Part shown: positions 1 through 6,012 of the stretch, in pieces
Layout of the letters: each line of letters begins with the position of its first letter
Position numbering within the stretch: position 1 is the stretch's first letter
Assembly: GCA_003266145.1 (NCBI GenBank)
Contig: MVJJ01000030.1
Span: 1-7,872 of the forward strand
Direction: 5' to 3'
Length of the DNA: 7,872 nucleotides
DNA from: Methanosphaera sp. SHI613
GTDB taxonomy: Archaea > Methanobacteriota > Methanobacteria > Methanobacteriales > Methanobacteriaceae
Notes under the pieces: generated by a model
The model's database searches: none
What the model saw: only the letters and a program-made list of their open reading frames with translations
What the model was told of the DNA's origin: nothing
Translations under genes and position numbers: made by a program

Positions 1-665
1 ATATAAGGATAACAACGGTGAATATACTGGTTTTGATATAGAATTAGCAAAAGAAGTTGCAAAACGAAACAATTGGAAATTCATAGCAATGCCATTTGTC
101 GATTGGAATACTAAAGACACTGAATTAAATGGTGGGATGATTGATTGTATATGGAGCGAATTTACAATAAACAATAGGGAAAATGATTATACATGGTCCA
201 AAGAATACTTCAATAACCAACAGGTATTTATAGTAAGATCAGATTCCAATATTTCATCTAGATGATTTGAAAGGTAAAAATGTTGAAATTCAAGGTAGTT
301 CATCAATATTGAATGCTCTTGAAAACGATAATAAAACCATAGCAGATTCATTTAAAAAGATAAGTGAAATCAATAATTATAACACCACATTTATGGACTT
401 GAAAGCAGGTGCATGTGATGCATTAATTGTTGATATCTGTTCTGCAAATTATCAAATCAATAATTCCAAAAATAACAATTCATACAAGATATCAAATGAA
501 CCATTAACAATGGAAAAATATGGCATAGCATTCAAAAAAGACAATACAGAACTTAGAGACAAAGTTCAACAAACATTAGATGAGATGTATGCCGATGGTA
601 CAGTTGACAAGATTGCTCAAAAATATAGTGAGTATGGAATCCCCGATAGAATCATAAAACAATAA
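1..665 (+). pseudogene. Amino-acid-type ABC substrate-binding protein, 5'-truncated and frameshifted
   Basis: Family 3 (SBP_bac_3) periplasmic/extracellular binding proteins capture polar amino acids or similar solutes for an ABC permease. Frame 2 (2-262) reads GFDIELAKEVAKRNNWKF, then a segment with DWNTKDTELNGGMIDCIW and FTINNRENDYTWSKEYF, which is the classic ligand-binding lobe. It stops at TGA 263-265. The protein continues one frame over from about 258 with LDDLKGKNVEIQGSS, DLKAGACDALIVD, and a C-terminus with YGIAFKKDN and EMYADGTVDKIAQKYSEYG, ending at TAA 663-665. Together they give the order expected of one family member, so a single indel has split it. Loss of one CT from a TCTCTAGA-like site at about 257-260 would explain it, as would one added base. 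The signal peptide lies before the window. No permease or ATPase gene follows. A sequencing or assembly error is an alternative to true gene decay. Family call is firm; ligand is unknown. Confidence 0.85.
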
Positions 666-676
666 CCTCCCCTATC

Positions 677-695
677 TTTTTTTAGAAAATTTTCT
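677..695 (+). terminator. Oligo-T terminator after the binding-protein gene
   Basis: A run of seven T (677-683) lies 12 nt after the stop codon and is followed at once by the 12-bp perfect palindrome AGAAAATTTTCT (684-695). Oligo-T runs are the usual archaeal termination signal; the palindrome may be incidental in AT-rich DNA. Confidence 0.55.
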
Positions 696-751
696 TATTA
701 ATTATATTGATTAACCATAAAAGACATATTATATTATATTATTTGCAGATG

Positions 752-763
752 AAAATATATAAT
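752..763 (+). promoter_or_regulatory. TATA box for the nitroreductase gene
   Basis: AAAATATATAAT is centred about 26 bp upstream of roughly 784. That would leave a leader of about 12 nt carrying the GTGAT ribosome site at 788-792, just before the ATG at 797. The region is AT-rich throughout, so this is a position-based inference. Confidence 0.4.
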
Positions 764-796
764 ATCATCAAAAATCCATTAAATAACGTGATAACT

Positions 797-1519
797 ATGA
801 ATCTGGAAGATATTATCTATAGACGACAATCCGTGAGAAAATATACTAACAACACATTAAGTGAAGAATGCATTGAATCTATCAAGGATATCATCAACAA
901 TTCCAAAGAATTAAATCCAGATATCAGCTGGAGTTATGATATTGTTGATTCAAGCAAAGTTAAAACAATGATGAACTGGAAATCACCGCACTACATATTT
1001 ATGTATAGTGAAACAAGCCAAAACTATCTTGAAAACATTGGATTCATATTCCAGCAGGTAGACCTATATCTTCAAAGTCATGATATCGGCAGCTGCTGGT
1101 TAGGCATGGCCAGTCCTAAAACACTCAACCATCACCCCCAAGATCATGAGTTCATCATTACAATGGCATTTGGAAAAAGCAACGGAAATATCAGCAGAAA
1201 ATCTGATGAATTTAAACGAAAAAAACTGGAGGACATATCCGACAAAAAAGATGAAAAGCTGAACGTGGCACGACTTGCCCCATCGGCTACAAACAGTCAA
1301 CCATGGTATTTTACTCATGATACGGATAACTCCTACAACATCTACCGTAAAAGACAGAACATCATTAAAAGAAGATTTCTGGACAAATGGAATCAAGTGG
1401 ATATCGGAATAGCATTGGCACACATCTATGTTTCAAATAAAAACAGTTTTGAATTTTATGTTAAAGACGATTATGAAAAGATAGACGGACATATCTATGA
1501 AGGATCATTTAGGATATAA
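797..1519 (+). CDS. Nitroreductase family protein (TM1586-type, FMN-dependent)
   Basis: A 240-residue protein of the nitroreductase superfamily, likely an FMN-binding NAD(P)H-dependent oxidoreductase in the cytoplasm; the substrate cannot be told. The N-terminus has the FMN-phosphate signature RRQSVRKY (residues 9-16). The middle has NIGFIFQQVDLYLQSHDIGSCWLGM-type sequence (about 80-104), typical of the dimer-interface helix. The second half carries ARLAPSATNSQPWYF (about 158-172), a second cofactor-pocket signature found in the two-repeat TM1586-like subfamily. The open frame extends upstream to a TTG at 707, but ATG 797 is preferred: it has GTGAT at 788-792 with 4 nt spacing, and the extra 30 residues would not resemble the family. 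Single gene; its 3' end faces the convergent small membrane-protein gene. Confidence 0.85.
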   Translation: MNLEDIIYRRQSVRKYTNNTLSEECIESIKDIINNSKELNPDISWSYDIVDSSKVKTMMNWKSPHYIFMYSETSQNYLENIGFIFQQVDLYLQSHDIGSCWLGMASPKTLNHHPQDHEFIITMAFGKSNGNISRKSDEFKRKKLEDISDKKDEKLNVARLAPSATNSQPWYFTHDTDNSYNIYRKRQNIIKRRFLDKWNQVDIGIALAHIYVSNKNSFEFYVKDDYEKIDGHIYEGSFRI

Positions 1520-1524
1520 CCCTT

Positions 1525-1545
1525 AAAAAAAATATTAAAAAAAAA
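1525..1545 (-). terminator. Oligo-T terminator of the minus-strand TM2-like gene
   Basis: Two A runs (1525-1532 and 1537-1545) read as T8 and T9 on the minus strand. They begin about 12 nt beyond the stop codon of the 1557-1826 gene, a strong archaeal-style termination signal placed between two convergent genes. Confidence 0.6.
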
Positions 1546-1556
1546 GGAAAATAGAC

Positions 1557-1826
1557 TTATTGTAAATCTATTTGTGTTAAGAGTAATGGTATTGTTTTGT
1601 TATTGTTAATAGCGTTTGTACATTGATAAGTATCATATAATACGTAAAGCGCCCATAGTAGGGCAATTATTACAAATATTGAAGAAACATACATATTCAA
1701 TAATCCAAGAACAATAGCAATGACAAATTCAACTAATCCACGCATTGTTAATCCATTGTATACATTTCCAAGACCTGTTACGAAAAAACTAAGTACTAAT
1801 GCTATAATCATATTTTTTTCTGCCAT
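1557..1826 (-). CDS. Small TM2-like integral membrane protein, 89 residues
   Basis: Unnamed small membrane protein. Residues 5-24 form a first helix ending in the turn TGLGNVYNG (17-25), which resembles the LPGLGQIYNG-like turn of TM2-domain and related small membrane proteins. It is followed by helices at about 30-46 and 48-65 and a short polar tail. Length and layout fit small TM2-like proteins common in methanogens, whose function is unknown. The start is well supported: ATG at 1824-1826 is preceded by GGAGGTT (1832-1838, minus strand) with 5 nt spacing. The gene is monocistronic, convergent with the nitroreductase and divergent from the MATE gene across about 380 bp. TM2 membership is inferred from the turn motif and topology, not proven. 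Confidence 0.75.
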   Translation of the reverse strand: MAEKNMIIALVLSFFVTGLGNVYNGLTMRGLVEFVIAIVLGLLNMYVSSIFVIIALLWALYVLYDTYQCTNAINNNKTIPLLLTQIDLQ

Positions 1827-1857
1827 CAGTTAACCTCCACTTATTCAATAATTATAA

Positions 1858-1867
1858 TTTATATAAA
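1858..1867 (-). promoter_or_regulatory. TATA box for the TM2-like gene
   Basis: TTTATATAAA, a near-ideal archaeal TATA box that is itself palindromic, lies 32-41 bp upstream of the ATG. Initiation about 25 bp downstream would fall very near the GGAGGTT site, giving a very short leader, so an additional upstream TATA-like stretch near 1875-1885 cannot be excluded. Confidence 0.5.
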
Positions 1868-2147
1868 TGAATATTAATATTTAATTAGAATATAACAGGT
1901 AAATTGCTCGAAAGTTCAATTTAATTATACATAATTGAATAAAAATTTAATGATATGCCCATAATTCACTGAAAAATATACTTGATTTTTAAATCAAAAA
2001 AAATAATTTAAAATAATATATTATTTATCATTTTAAATATTCATACCCATTATTTTCAACAAAAACACTTTGAGATTATTATTCATTAACATAGCATGTT
2101 TCATTAAGAACAATTATAACACTAATAGAAATGCTTCTATCCCAATT
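1868..2147. other. AT-rich intergenic region between divergent genes, with three dyads
   Basis: No gene found on either strand. Three inverted repeats stand out: TTCAATT/AATTGAA (1915-1921 and 1933-1939, 11-nt spacer); TTGATTTTTAAATCAA (1982-1997, 7-bp arms, 2-nt centre); and the 16-bp perfect palindrome AAATAATATATTATTT (2011-2026). They could be operators for the divergent membrane-protein and MATE genes, but palindromes arise easily in DNA this AT-rich. Confidence 0.35.
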
Positions 2148-2157
2148 AAATATAAAA
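2148..2157 (+). promoter_or_regulatory. Probable TATA box for the MATE gene
   Basis: AAATATAAAA is centred about 25 bp before a predicted start of transcription near 2178, giving a leader of about 30 nt that contains the GGGG/GTGAT ribosome-binding region. A second TATA-like stretch, GATATATACT (2169-2178), is too close to the ribosome site to be the main box. Confidence 0.4.
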
Positions 2158-2207
2158 ATTAGAACCGTGATATATACTTATACTATAACTTTTTGGGGTT
2201 GTGATTT

Positions 2208-3572
2208 TTGGAAGATAATGAAAATATTGAAATATTAAGGGGAGATCCTAAGAAAGCCCTGATTAAACTGGCCATTCCAATGGTCTTTGCATTATTATTA
2301 ATTAGTTTTAACAATATAATTGATAGAATTTGGGTTGCAGGATTAGGTACTGATGTTCTTGCAGCCATAGGTTTTGTATCACCTTTATTCATGATTATCA
2401 TAGGTATCGGTAATGGACTGGGAGCAGGATCAAACTCTTCAATATCCAGATTTATCGGGTCAAAACAAAAGGATAACGCAGAAAACAGTGCACTTCACTC
2501 ATTATTGATAGTTACTATAGTATCCATATTGATACCTCTTGTTGTACTGCCATTCTTTGATGACATAATAGTATATATGGGTGCCGCTAGCGTAATGAAC
2601 TATGCAAGAGATTATGGTATCCCCATTATTTTAGGTAGCTTCGCATTCCTTTTTAACCTGTTATTTTCCTGTCAGCTTAGAGCAGAAGGAGATATGAAGA
2701 AAGCAACCTTTGTCATGGCATCAGTTGAAGTATTAAATATGATACTGGATCCAATTTTTATCTATATATTGAATCTTGGTATCAGGGGTGCTGCCCTAGC
2801 TACAATCATCGCATCAATCATTCCAACCATCGTAGCTGTTTACTGGCTATTTATCCGGAAAAACACTTATCTGACATATAATATCAGAAGCTTCAAGTAT
2901 AATACGTCATATGTTAAGGATATACTGCTTGTAGGAATACCTGCAAGTTTAGAGGAATTTATAATATCCTTGGTAAACATAATTCTTAATTCCATGCTTG
3001 TAATAGTGTCCGGGACTAATATCATAGCGGCATTCAATATCACATTCACAATTCTTCAGCTGGGTATGATGCCGTGTATTGCTATTGGTACAGCCGCCAT
3101 TACCGTTGCCGGTGTAGCATATGGTGCTGGTGAGTATGAGAAGGTTAAAACAACATGCCATTATGGTATTAAGATTAGTTTAATAATCGCGTCAATCATA
3201 ACTGTACTGCTTGTTGTATTTGCCCCACAACTGGCATTATTATTTACATACAATCAGACTAGCAGTGAATTATATCCATTGATTATTGACGTACTGCGAG
3301 TGGTATCATTATTCCTGGTGGTTACTCCTATCGGTGGTATATGTGCCATGGTATTTCAGGCTATGGGAAAAGGTACCATATCTTTGTTATTGACTGTTGT
3401 AAGAGAATTGGTATTTGTAGTAGTATTATCATATATACTGGGTATTGTGTTGAATTTAGGCGTAAATGGAGTATTGGTTGGATTCATACTTGGTCTTATA
3501 ATCGGTTCGGCCATATCCCTGATGGCATTTGAGTTTTATATTAAAAAAGTAGAAAACAATGTCATAATATAA
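2208..3572 (+). CDS. MATE family multidrug/cation antiporter
   Basis: A 454-residue exporter of the MATE family (DinF/NorM-like), expected to expel cationic drugs or metabolites across the cytoplasmic membrane using a Na+ or H+ gradient. It begins EILRGDPKKALIKLAIPM, the usual pre-helix-1 segment, then two homologous six-helix halves. Family signatures include GNGLGAGSNSSISRFIG (68-84), RAEGDMKKATFVMASVEVL (158-176), DPIFIYILNLGIRGAAL (181-197), and the second-half echo QAMGKGTISLLLTVVRE (384-400) with GVNGVLVGFILG (418-429). Length is normal for the family and nothing is missing. The start is TTG 2208, preceded by GTGAT (2201-2205); the next in-frame ATG (residue 25) is inside helix 1, so TTG is the only sensible start. 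It stands alone; the LytTR unit begins 365 bp downstream on the same strand, which raises a possible regulatory link. Substrate is unknown. Confidence 0.92.
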   Translation: MEDNENIEILRGDPKKALIKLAIPMVFALLLISFNNIIDRIWVAGLGTDVLAAIGFVSPLFMIIIGIGNGLGAGSNSSISRFIGSKQKDNAENSALHSLLIVTIVSILIPLVVLPFFDDIIVYMGAASVMNYARDYGIPIILGSFAFLFNLLFSCQLRAEGDMKKATFVMASVEVLNMILDPIFIYILNLGIRGAALATIIASIIPTIVAVYWLFIRKNTYLTYNIRSFKYNTSYVKDILLVGIPASLEEFIISLVNIILNSMLVIVSGTNIIAAFNITFTILQLGMMPCIAIGTAAITVAGVAYGAGEYEKVKTTCHYGIKISLIIASIITVLLVVFAPQLALLFTYNQTSSELYPLIIDVLRVVSLFLVVTPIGGICAMVFQAMGKGTISLLLTVVRELVFVVVLSYILGIVLNLGVNGVLVGFILGLIIGSAISLMAFEFYIKKVENNVII

Positions 3573-3579
3573 ACTCCCA

Positions 3580-3586
3580 TTTTTTT
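3580..3586 (+). terminator. Oligo-T terminator after the MATE gene
   Basis: T7 begins 8 nt after the MATE stop codon (TAA 3570-3572) and is preceded by CTCCCA. It separates the MATE transcript from the repeat array and promoter of the next operon. Confidence 0.55.
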
Positions 3587-3592
3587 CTATTC

Positions 3593-3662
3593 TTGCATCT
3601 TACTATGGAATATGTGCAACTTGATATTGACATATTGCATCTTAGCAAATGCTTGCATCAGC
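3593..3662 (+). promoter_or_regulatory. Array of phased TTGCATCTTA-like repeats, candidate operator
   Basis: TTGCATCTTA occurs at 3593-3602 and again, identical, at 3635-3644. Exactly midway, at 3614-3623, lies GTGCAACTTG (7 of 10 matches). The three copies are thus spaced 21 and 21 bp, two helical turns each. A fourth, partial copy TTGCATCA starts at 3653 (18 bp on). The TATA box at 3665 follows at once. LytTR regulators are known to bind short direct repeats with about 21-bp spacing, and a LytTR gene is the next gene downstream. The sequence does not match the published Gram-positive LytTR consensus, so assigning it to that protein is inference. Confidence 0.6.
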
Positions 3663-3664
3663 CC

Positions 3665-3672
3665 TTTATATA
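3665..3672 (+). promoter_or_regulatory. Strong TATA box downstream of the repeat array
   Basis: CCC-TTTATATA-CT is one of the cleanest archaeal TATA boxes in the window. Initiation near 3695 would give a leader of roughly 240 nt before the LytTR start codon, or a separate short transcript. Confidence 0.55.
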
Positions 3673-3937
3673 CTAGTGTACATAGTATTAGTAACGATTA
3701 GAAAGTATTGTATTAATAAGGTTTAGGATTAAAAGAAAACTTTTGATTATCATTGACCTTGTCAATTCAGATTACTCTTTAATTGTGTTATTAGACAGTT
3801 AGAATAATATCATCCATAATTATGAAATTTATCAATAGCAATATCTATACCAAAATATAAAAATAATACATAGATGCATGATAATAATCATAATGACCAA
3901 TTATGGAAAAATTAAAAACTAATAGGCGGAAAATAAA
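3673..3937 (+). other. Long untranslated leader region of the LytTR operon
   Basis: No convincing gene lies here. It holds the perfect 6-bp inverted repeat ATTGAC-CTT-GTCAAT (3752-3766), the small dyad AAAAG-AAAA-CTTTT (3731-3744), and ATGATAATAATCAT (3878-3891) about 45 bp before the LytTR start. These may be operator sites or small RNA hairpins. A second TATA-like element sits at 3852. Confidence 0.4.
3852..3865 (+). promoter_or_regulatory. Second, proximal TATA-like element for the LytTR operon
   Basis: AAAATATAAAAATA would start transcription near 3882 and leave a leader of about 55 nt. It competes with the stronger box at 3665; both could be used, one constitutive and one regulated. Low certainty because the local composition is rich in such strings. 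Confidence 0.35.
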
Positions 3938-4387
3938 ATGAAAGTTGAATTATTCCTATCAAAAGATATAAAAGAAGCCTACTCAGAAATTCATACCGAT
4001 AAAATCACGGACAACATTAAAGAGGCCATATCATTACTTGAAGATGATGAATACAGTAATAAACCTACACTGCTTGCCGTCAGTAATGGAGATGACATCA
4101 CATTTCTGGATTATTCAGATATTTATATGATAAGAGTTGAAAACAAACAGGTAATTGTATATACCAAAAATGATGACTTTACATCAAAAAAGCCACTGTA
4201 TCAATTAGAGGAAATTCTGGATTCCTCATTTGTAAGAATATCCAAGTCAACTATTATCAATATTAATAAAATCAATCGTGTAGCACCATCATTTAGGGGT
4301 ATGATGTTTGTAGAGCTGAAAAATGAGTTGAAGGATACAATTAGTAGAAAATATCTGCCAATATTTAAGGAATCATTGGATATATAA
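3938..4387 (+). CDS. LytTR-family DNA-binding transcriptional regulator without receiver domain
   Basis: A 149-residue protein with an N-terminal segment (1-41, mixed helix/strand, acidic 35-39) and a C-terminal LytTR DNA-binding domain (about 44-148). Recognisable LytTR features are the paired strands with DITFLDYSDIYMIRVENKQVIVYT (53-76), the KPLYQLEEIL helix (85-94), FVRISKSTIININKI (98-112), where bacterial members have F-x-R-x-H/S-K-S-x-I-V-N, and the terminal ISRKYLPIFKESL (135-147). It lacks the phospho-acceptor receiver domain of LytR/AgrA, as in the LytTR/DUF3021 pairs of Firmicutes. It probably acts in the cytoplasm as a dimer on direct repeats; its own upstream repeats are the obvious target. 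ATG 3938 has AGGCGG at 3924-3929 with 8 nt spacing. The membrane-protein gene follows 13 nt after its stop, so both form one operon. Likely acquired from bacteria if the host is an archaeon. Confidence 0.88.
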   Translation: MKVELFLSKDIKEAYSEIHTDKITDNIKEAISLLEDDEYSNKPTLLAVSNGDDITFLDYSDIYMIRVENKQVIVYTKNDDFTSKKPLYQLEEILDSSFVRISKSTIININKINRVAPSFRGMMFVELKNELKDTISRKYLPIFKESLDI

Positions 4388-4400
4388 AGGAGTGTTGAAG

Positions 4401-4838
4401 ATGAAATTGATTTCAATTATTAAACAATTAGCATTAGGAGCATTTGTCGGATGCTTTGTATTATGTATGGTTATCGTGCTTATCTCAATTTTAACTAACG
4501 ACAGCGTCAGTTTTGATGGATTATATTTAAGCAAGTCCATATTTGCTTCAATAGTTATAGGTTGGGCATTTTCCATTAGCGGATTAGTATATGATAAAGA
4601 AGATTTGCCTCTTCCATTACAAGTTTTAATCCAGATGATATGTGGACTGGGAACCTTGATGCTTTCTGCAGTTATACTTGGATGGGTACCTCTAGATGAA
4701 GGCCTTGATCCCTTAATATCATTCGGAATATTTACGGCCATATTTACGATTGTTTTCTGGATTGGCTTTTACTTATACGATTATTATCAGGCAAAACAAT
4801 TGAATCAGAAAATAAGTCAAATCAATAAGGAAGAATAG
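4401..4838 (+). CDS. DUF3021 family four-helix membrane protein, LytTR partner
   Basis: A 145-residue integral membrane protein with four predicted helices at about 10-32, 46-63, 74-95 and 104-126, and a charged, probably cytoplasmic C-terminal tail (127-145). Sequence and layout fit DUF3021, which in Firmicutes is typically encoded directly after a receiver-less LytTR regulator. By analogy with LytTR-regulatory-system membrane inhibitors, it may hold the regulator inactive at the membrane until a signal; this is inference. ATG 4401 is chosen over the in-frame GTG 4392, because the GGAGTG ribosome site (4389-4394) overlaps that GTG but lies 6 nt before the ATG. It is cotranscribed with the LytTR gene and the operon ends at a T7 run. 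No signal peptide or catalytic motif is seen. Confidence 0.82.
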   Translation: MKLISIIKQLALGAFVGCFVLCMVIVLISILTNDSVSFDGLYLSKSIFASIVIGWAFSISGLVYDKEDLPLPLQVLIQMICGLGTLMLSAVILGWVPLDEGLDPLISFGIFTAIFTIVFWIGFYLYDYYQAKQLNQKISQINKEE

Positions 4839-4853
4839 ATTTCTTCCAACACC

Positions 4854-4860
4854 TTTTTTT
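4854..4860 (+). terminator. Oligo-T terminator of the LytTR-DUF3021 operon
   Basis: T7 lies 15 nt after the DUF3021 stop codon, preceded by CAACACC, and is followed by a convergent gene, as expected for a plus-strand termination site. Confidence 0.55.
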
Positions 4861-4874
4861 AAGTTAGATGTTTG

Positions 4875-4894
4875 TTTCAAATTTTTGAAAAAAA
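4875..4894 (-). terminator. Terminator of the minus-strand membrane-protein gene, with dyad
   Basis: An A7 run (4888-4894) gives T7 on the minus strand, 5 nt past the stop codon of the 4900-5508 gene. It overlaps the inverted repeat TTTCAAA-TT-TTTGAAA (4875-4890). With the T7 at 4854-4860 it forms a back-to-back termination zone between convergent genes. Confidence 0.5.
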
Positions 4895-4899
4895 TAAGG

Positions 4900-5508
4900 T
4901 TATATGATATATGATAATATCATAATTAAAATTCCAAGTATCGATACTGGTATTAATGATAAAACCACGATAATCATAATATATTGTTTATGGCTGAAAG
5001 AGTATTTCTTGGAAATGAAATATTCATGTATCTTATCTGGACATAAAGCAAATACAGTTATAATCAATTCAATAAATATCACTATCATAATAATTATTAA
5101 AAGCATATTGTTGTCAATAGTAAGCAGACTTGTTAATAATGCAATTATTATAAGTGGAACAATGGCTACATTAACAAAATCCAGATAATATTTATCCCCG
5201 TTTTTGTTGGAAGTATACTTCATGTTCAGATAGTCATTTCTAAGTATTAATATTATGGCAAACAATATAAGTCCCACTATCGATACCATCATATAATAGA
5301 AGTCCACACCGTTTAAACTATTATAGTCAAGAATCAACATCAATATGGTAAATGCTATCAGTAAATAACCAAGGTATTTTGCCTTGAGCCTTGTGAATGA
5401 TTTGTTGAGGTATATCTTTTTAGAAACTCCCAACTTATTTGTTATGGCCGGCCCGATAAACCATGTCAGTAAATATAATATAACTAATAATATAAAGGCA
5501 TATTTCAT
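4900..5508 (-). CDS. Unrecognised six-helix integral membrane protein, 202 residues
   Basis: I do not recognise this family. Hydrophobic segments at about 3-20, 44-61, 70-90, 110-130, 134-155 and 175-200 suggest six membrane helices. The loops at 21-43 (lysine/arginine rich, KKIYLNKSFTRLKAK), 91-109 and 156-174 are basic, placing them in the cytoplasm and both termini outside. A short CPDKIHEYF stretch (156-164) precedes the last helix. No transporter, enzyme or binding motif is evident. The start is sound: ATG 5506-5508 has GGAAGGTT (5514-5521, minus strand) with 5 nt spacing, and a TATA box stands at 5553-5564. Monocistronic, convergent with the LytTR operon, divergent from the cupin gene. 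A lineage-restricted membrane protein is most likely. Confidence 0.75.
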   Translation of the reverse strand: MKYAFILLVILYLLTWFIGPAITNKLGVSKKIYLNKSFTRLKAKYLGYLLIAFTILMLILDYNSLNGVDFYYMMVSIVGLILFAIILILRNDYLNMKYTSNKNGDKYYLDFVNVAIVPLIIIALLTSLLTIDNNMLLIIIMIVIFIELIITVFALCPDKIHEYFISKKYSFSHKQYIMIIVVLSLIPVSILGILIMILSYII

Positions 5509-5552
5509 ATTAAAACCTTCCGATTGAATATAATTAATTATTTAATACTTAG

Positions 5553-5564
5553 AATATATAAAAT
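5553..5564 (-). promoter_or_regulatory. TATA box for the six-helix membrane-protein gene
   Basis: On the minus strand this reads ATTTTATATATT. It predicts initiation near 5532 and a leader of about 24 nt containing the GGAAGGTT site, a good fit to archaeal spacing. Confidence 0.5.
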
Positions 5565-5610
5565 TTATTTAAAATAGGCTATTAATGATGTCACTAAAGA
5601 AGTTAAAAAA

Positions 5611-5637
5611 GTTTATGAAAAAGACCGGATATAATAT
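5611..5637 (+). promoter_or_regulatory. Weak promoter region of the cupin gene
   Basis: Two TATA-like elements precede the cupin gene: GTTTATGA (5611-5618), which would start transcription near 5638-5640, and GGATATAATA (5628-5637), which is a better match but would start almost at the ribosome site. Which one is used cannot be decided by eye. Confidence 0.3.
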
Positions 5638-5663
5638 TATTATACAACAATGAAGGTGATTTT

Positions 5664-5984
5664 TTGACTTTAAACACGTCTGAAATTATTAATATCGATT
5701 CACTGATTGAATATCAGGAAAAATCAGTAGTCAGTACTGAAATAATTAAAAAAGAAACTGGAACTGTGACATTATTTGCATTTGATGAAAACGAAGGATT
5801 AAGTGAACATAGTGCACCCTTTGATGCGTTGGTACAAGTGATAGATGGAACACTAGAATTAACTATAGACGGAAACTTATATACATTGAACAAGGGTGAA
5901 ATGATTATTATGCCCGCAAATATACCACATGCTTTACATGCAAAAACAAGATTTAAAATGATACTTACAATGATAAAGTCATAA
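5664..5984 (+). CDS. Small single-domain cupin protein
   Basis: A 106-residue cupin (cupin_2 type beta barrel), probably cytoplasmic, of the common stand-alone group with EHSAPFDALVQVIDGTLELT (48-67) and GEMIIMPANIPHALHA (78-93). Such proteins bind a metal or small ligand, and their roles are mostly unknown. Motif 1 keeps H49 but has S-A-P where a second metal histidine (HxH) often sits; motif 2 keeps P88-H89, with H92 nearby. Metal binding may therefore be reduced, although this APFDA variant is common in the group. The start is TTG 5664, backed by the perfect site AAGGTGAT (5653-5660) with 3 nt spacing; no early ATG exists. It is a single gene between a divergent and a convergent neighbour. 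Confidence 0.85.
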   Translation: MTLNTSEIINIDSLIEYQEKSVVSTEIIKKETGTVTLFAFDENEGLSEHSAPFDALVQVIDGTLELTIDGNLYTLNKGEMIIMPANIPHALHAKTRFKMILTMIKS

Positions 5985-6012
5985 ATAAAAGACGTCATTT
6001 AAAAATAGTTAA

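Noticed and set aside
707..796. Upstream extension of the nitroreductase frame from a TTG at 707
   Set aside because: The extra 30 residues do not resemble the family and lack a ribosome site, and a TATA box lies inside this stretch. ATG 797 has GTGAT at the right distance.
1100..1423. 107-residue minus-strand frame inside the nitroreductase gene
   Set aside because: It is the antisense shadow of a clear nitroreductase and shows no family features of its own.
3695..3802. Open frame of about 35 codons in the LytTR leader
   Set aside because: It lacks ATG and a ribosome site, and its composition is unremarkable. Probably chance.
3818..3857. 12-codon ATG frame in the LytTR leader
   Set aside because: No ribosome site upstream, and it overlaps the proximal TATA-like element.
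5578..5634. Short coding-like frame AINDVTKEVKKVYEKDRI before the cupin gene
   Set aside because: It has a stop codon directly upstream, no start codon and no ribosome site. It might be a gene remnant, but 18 codons is too little to support.
5585..5653. 22-codon lysine-rich ATG frame ending just before the cupin ribosome site
   Set aside because: No ribosome site precedes either ATG, and it overlaps the likely cupin promoter.
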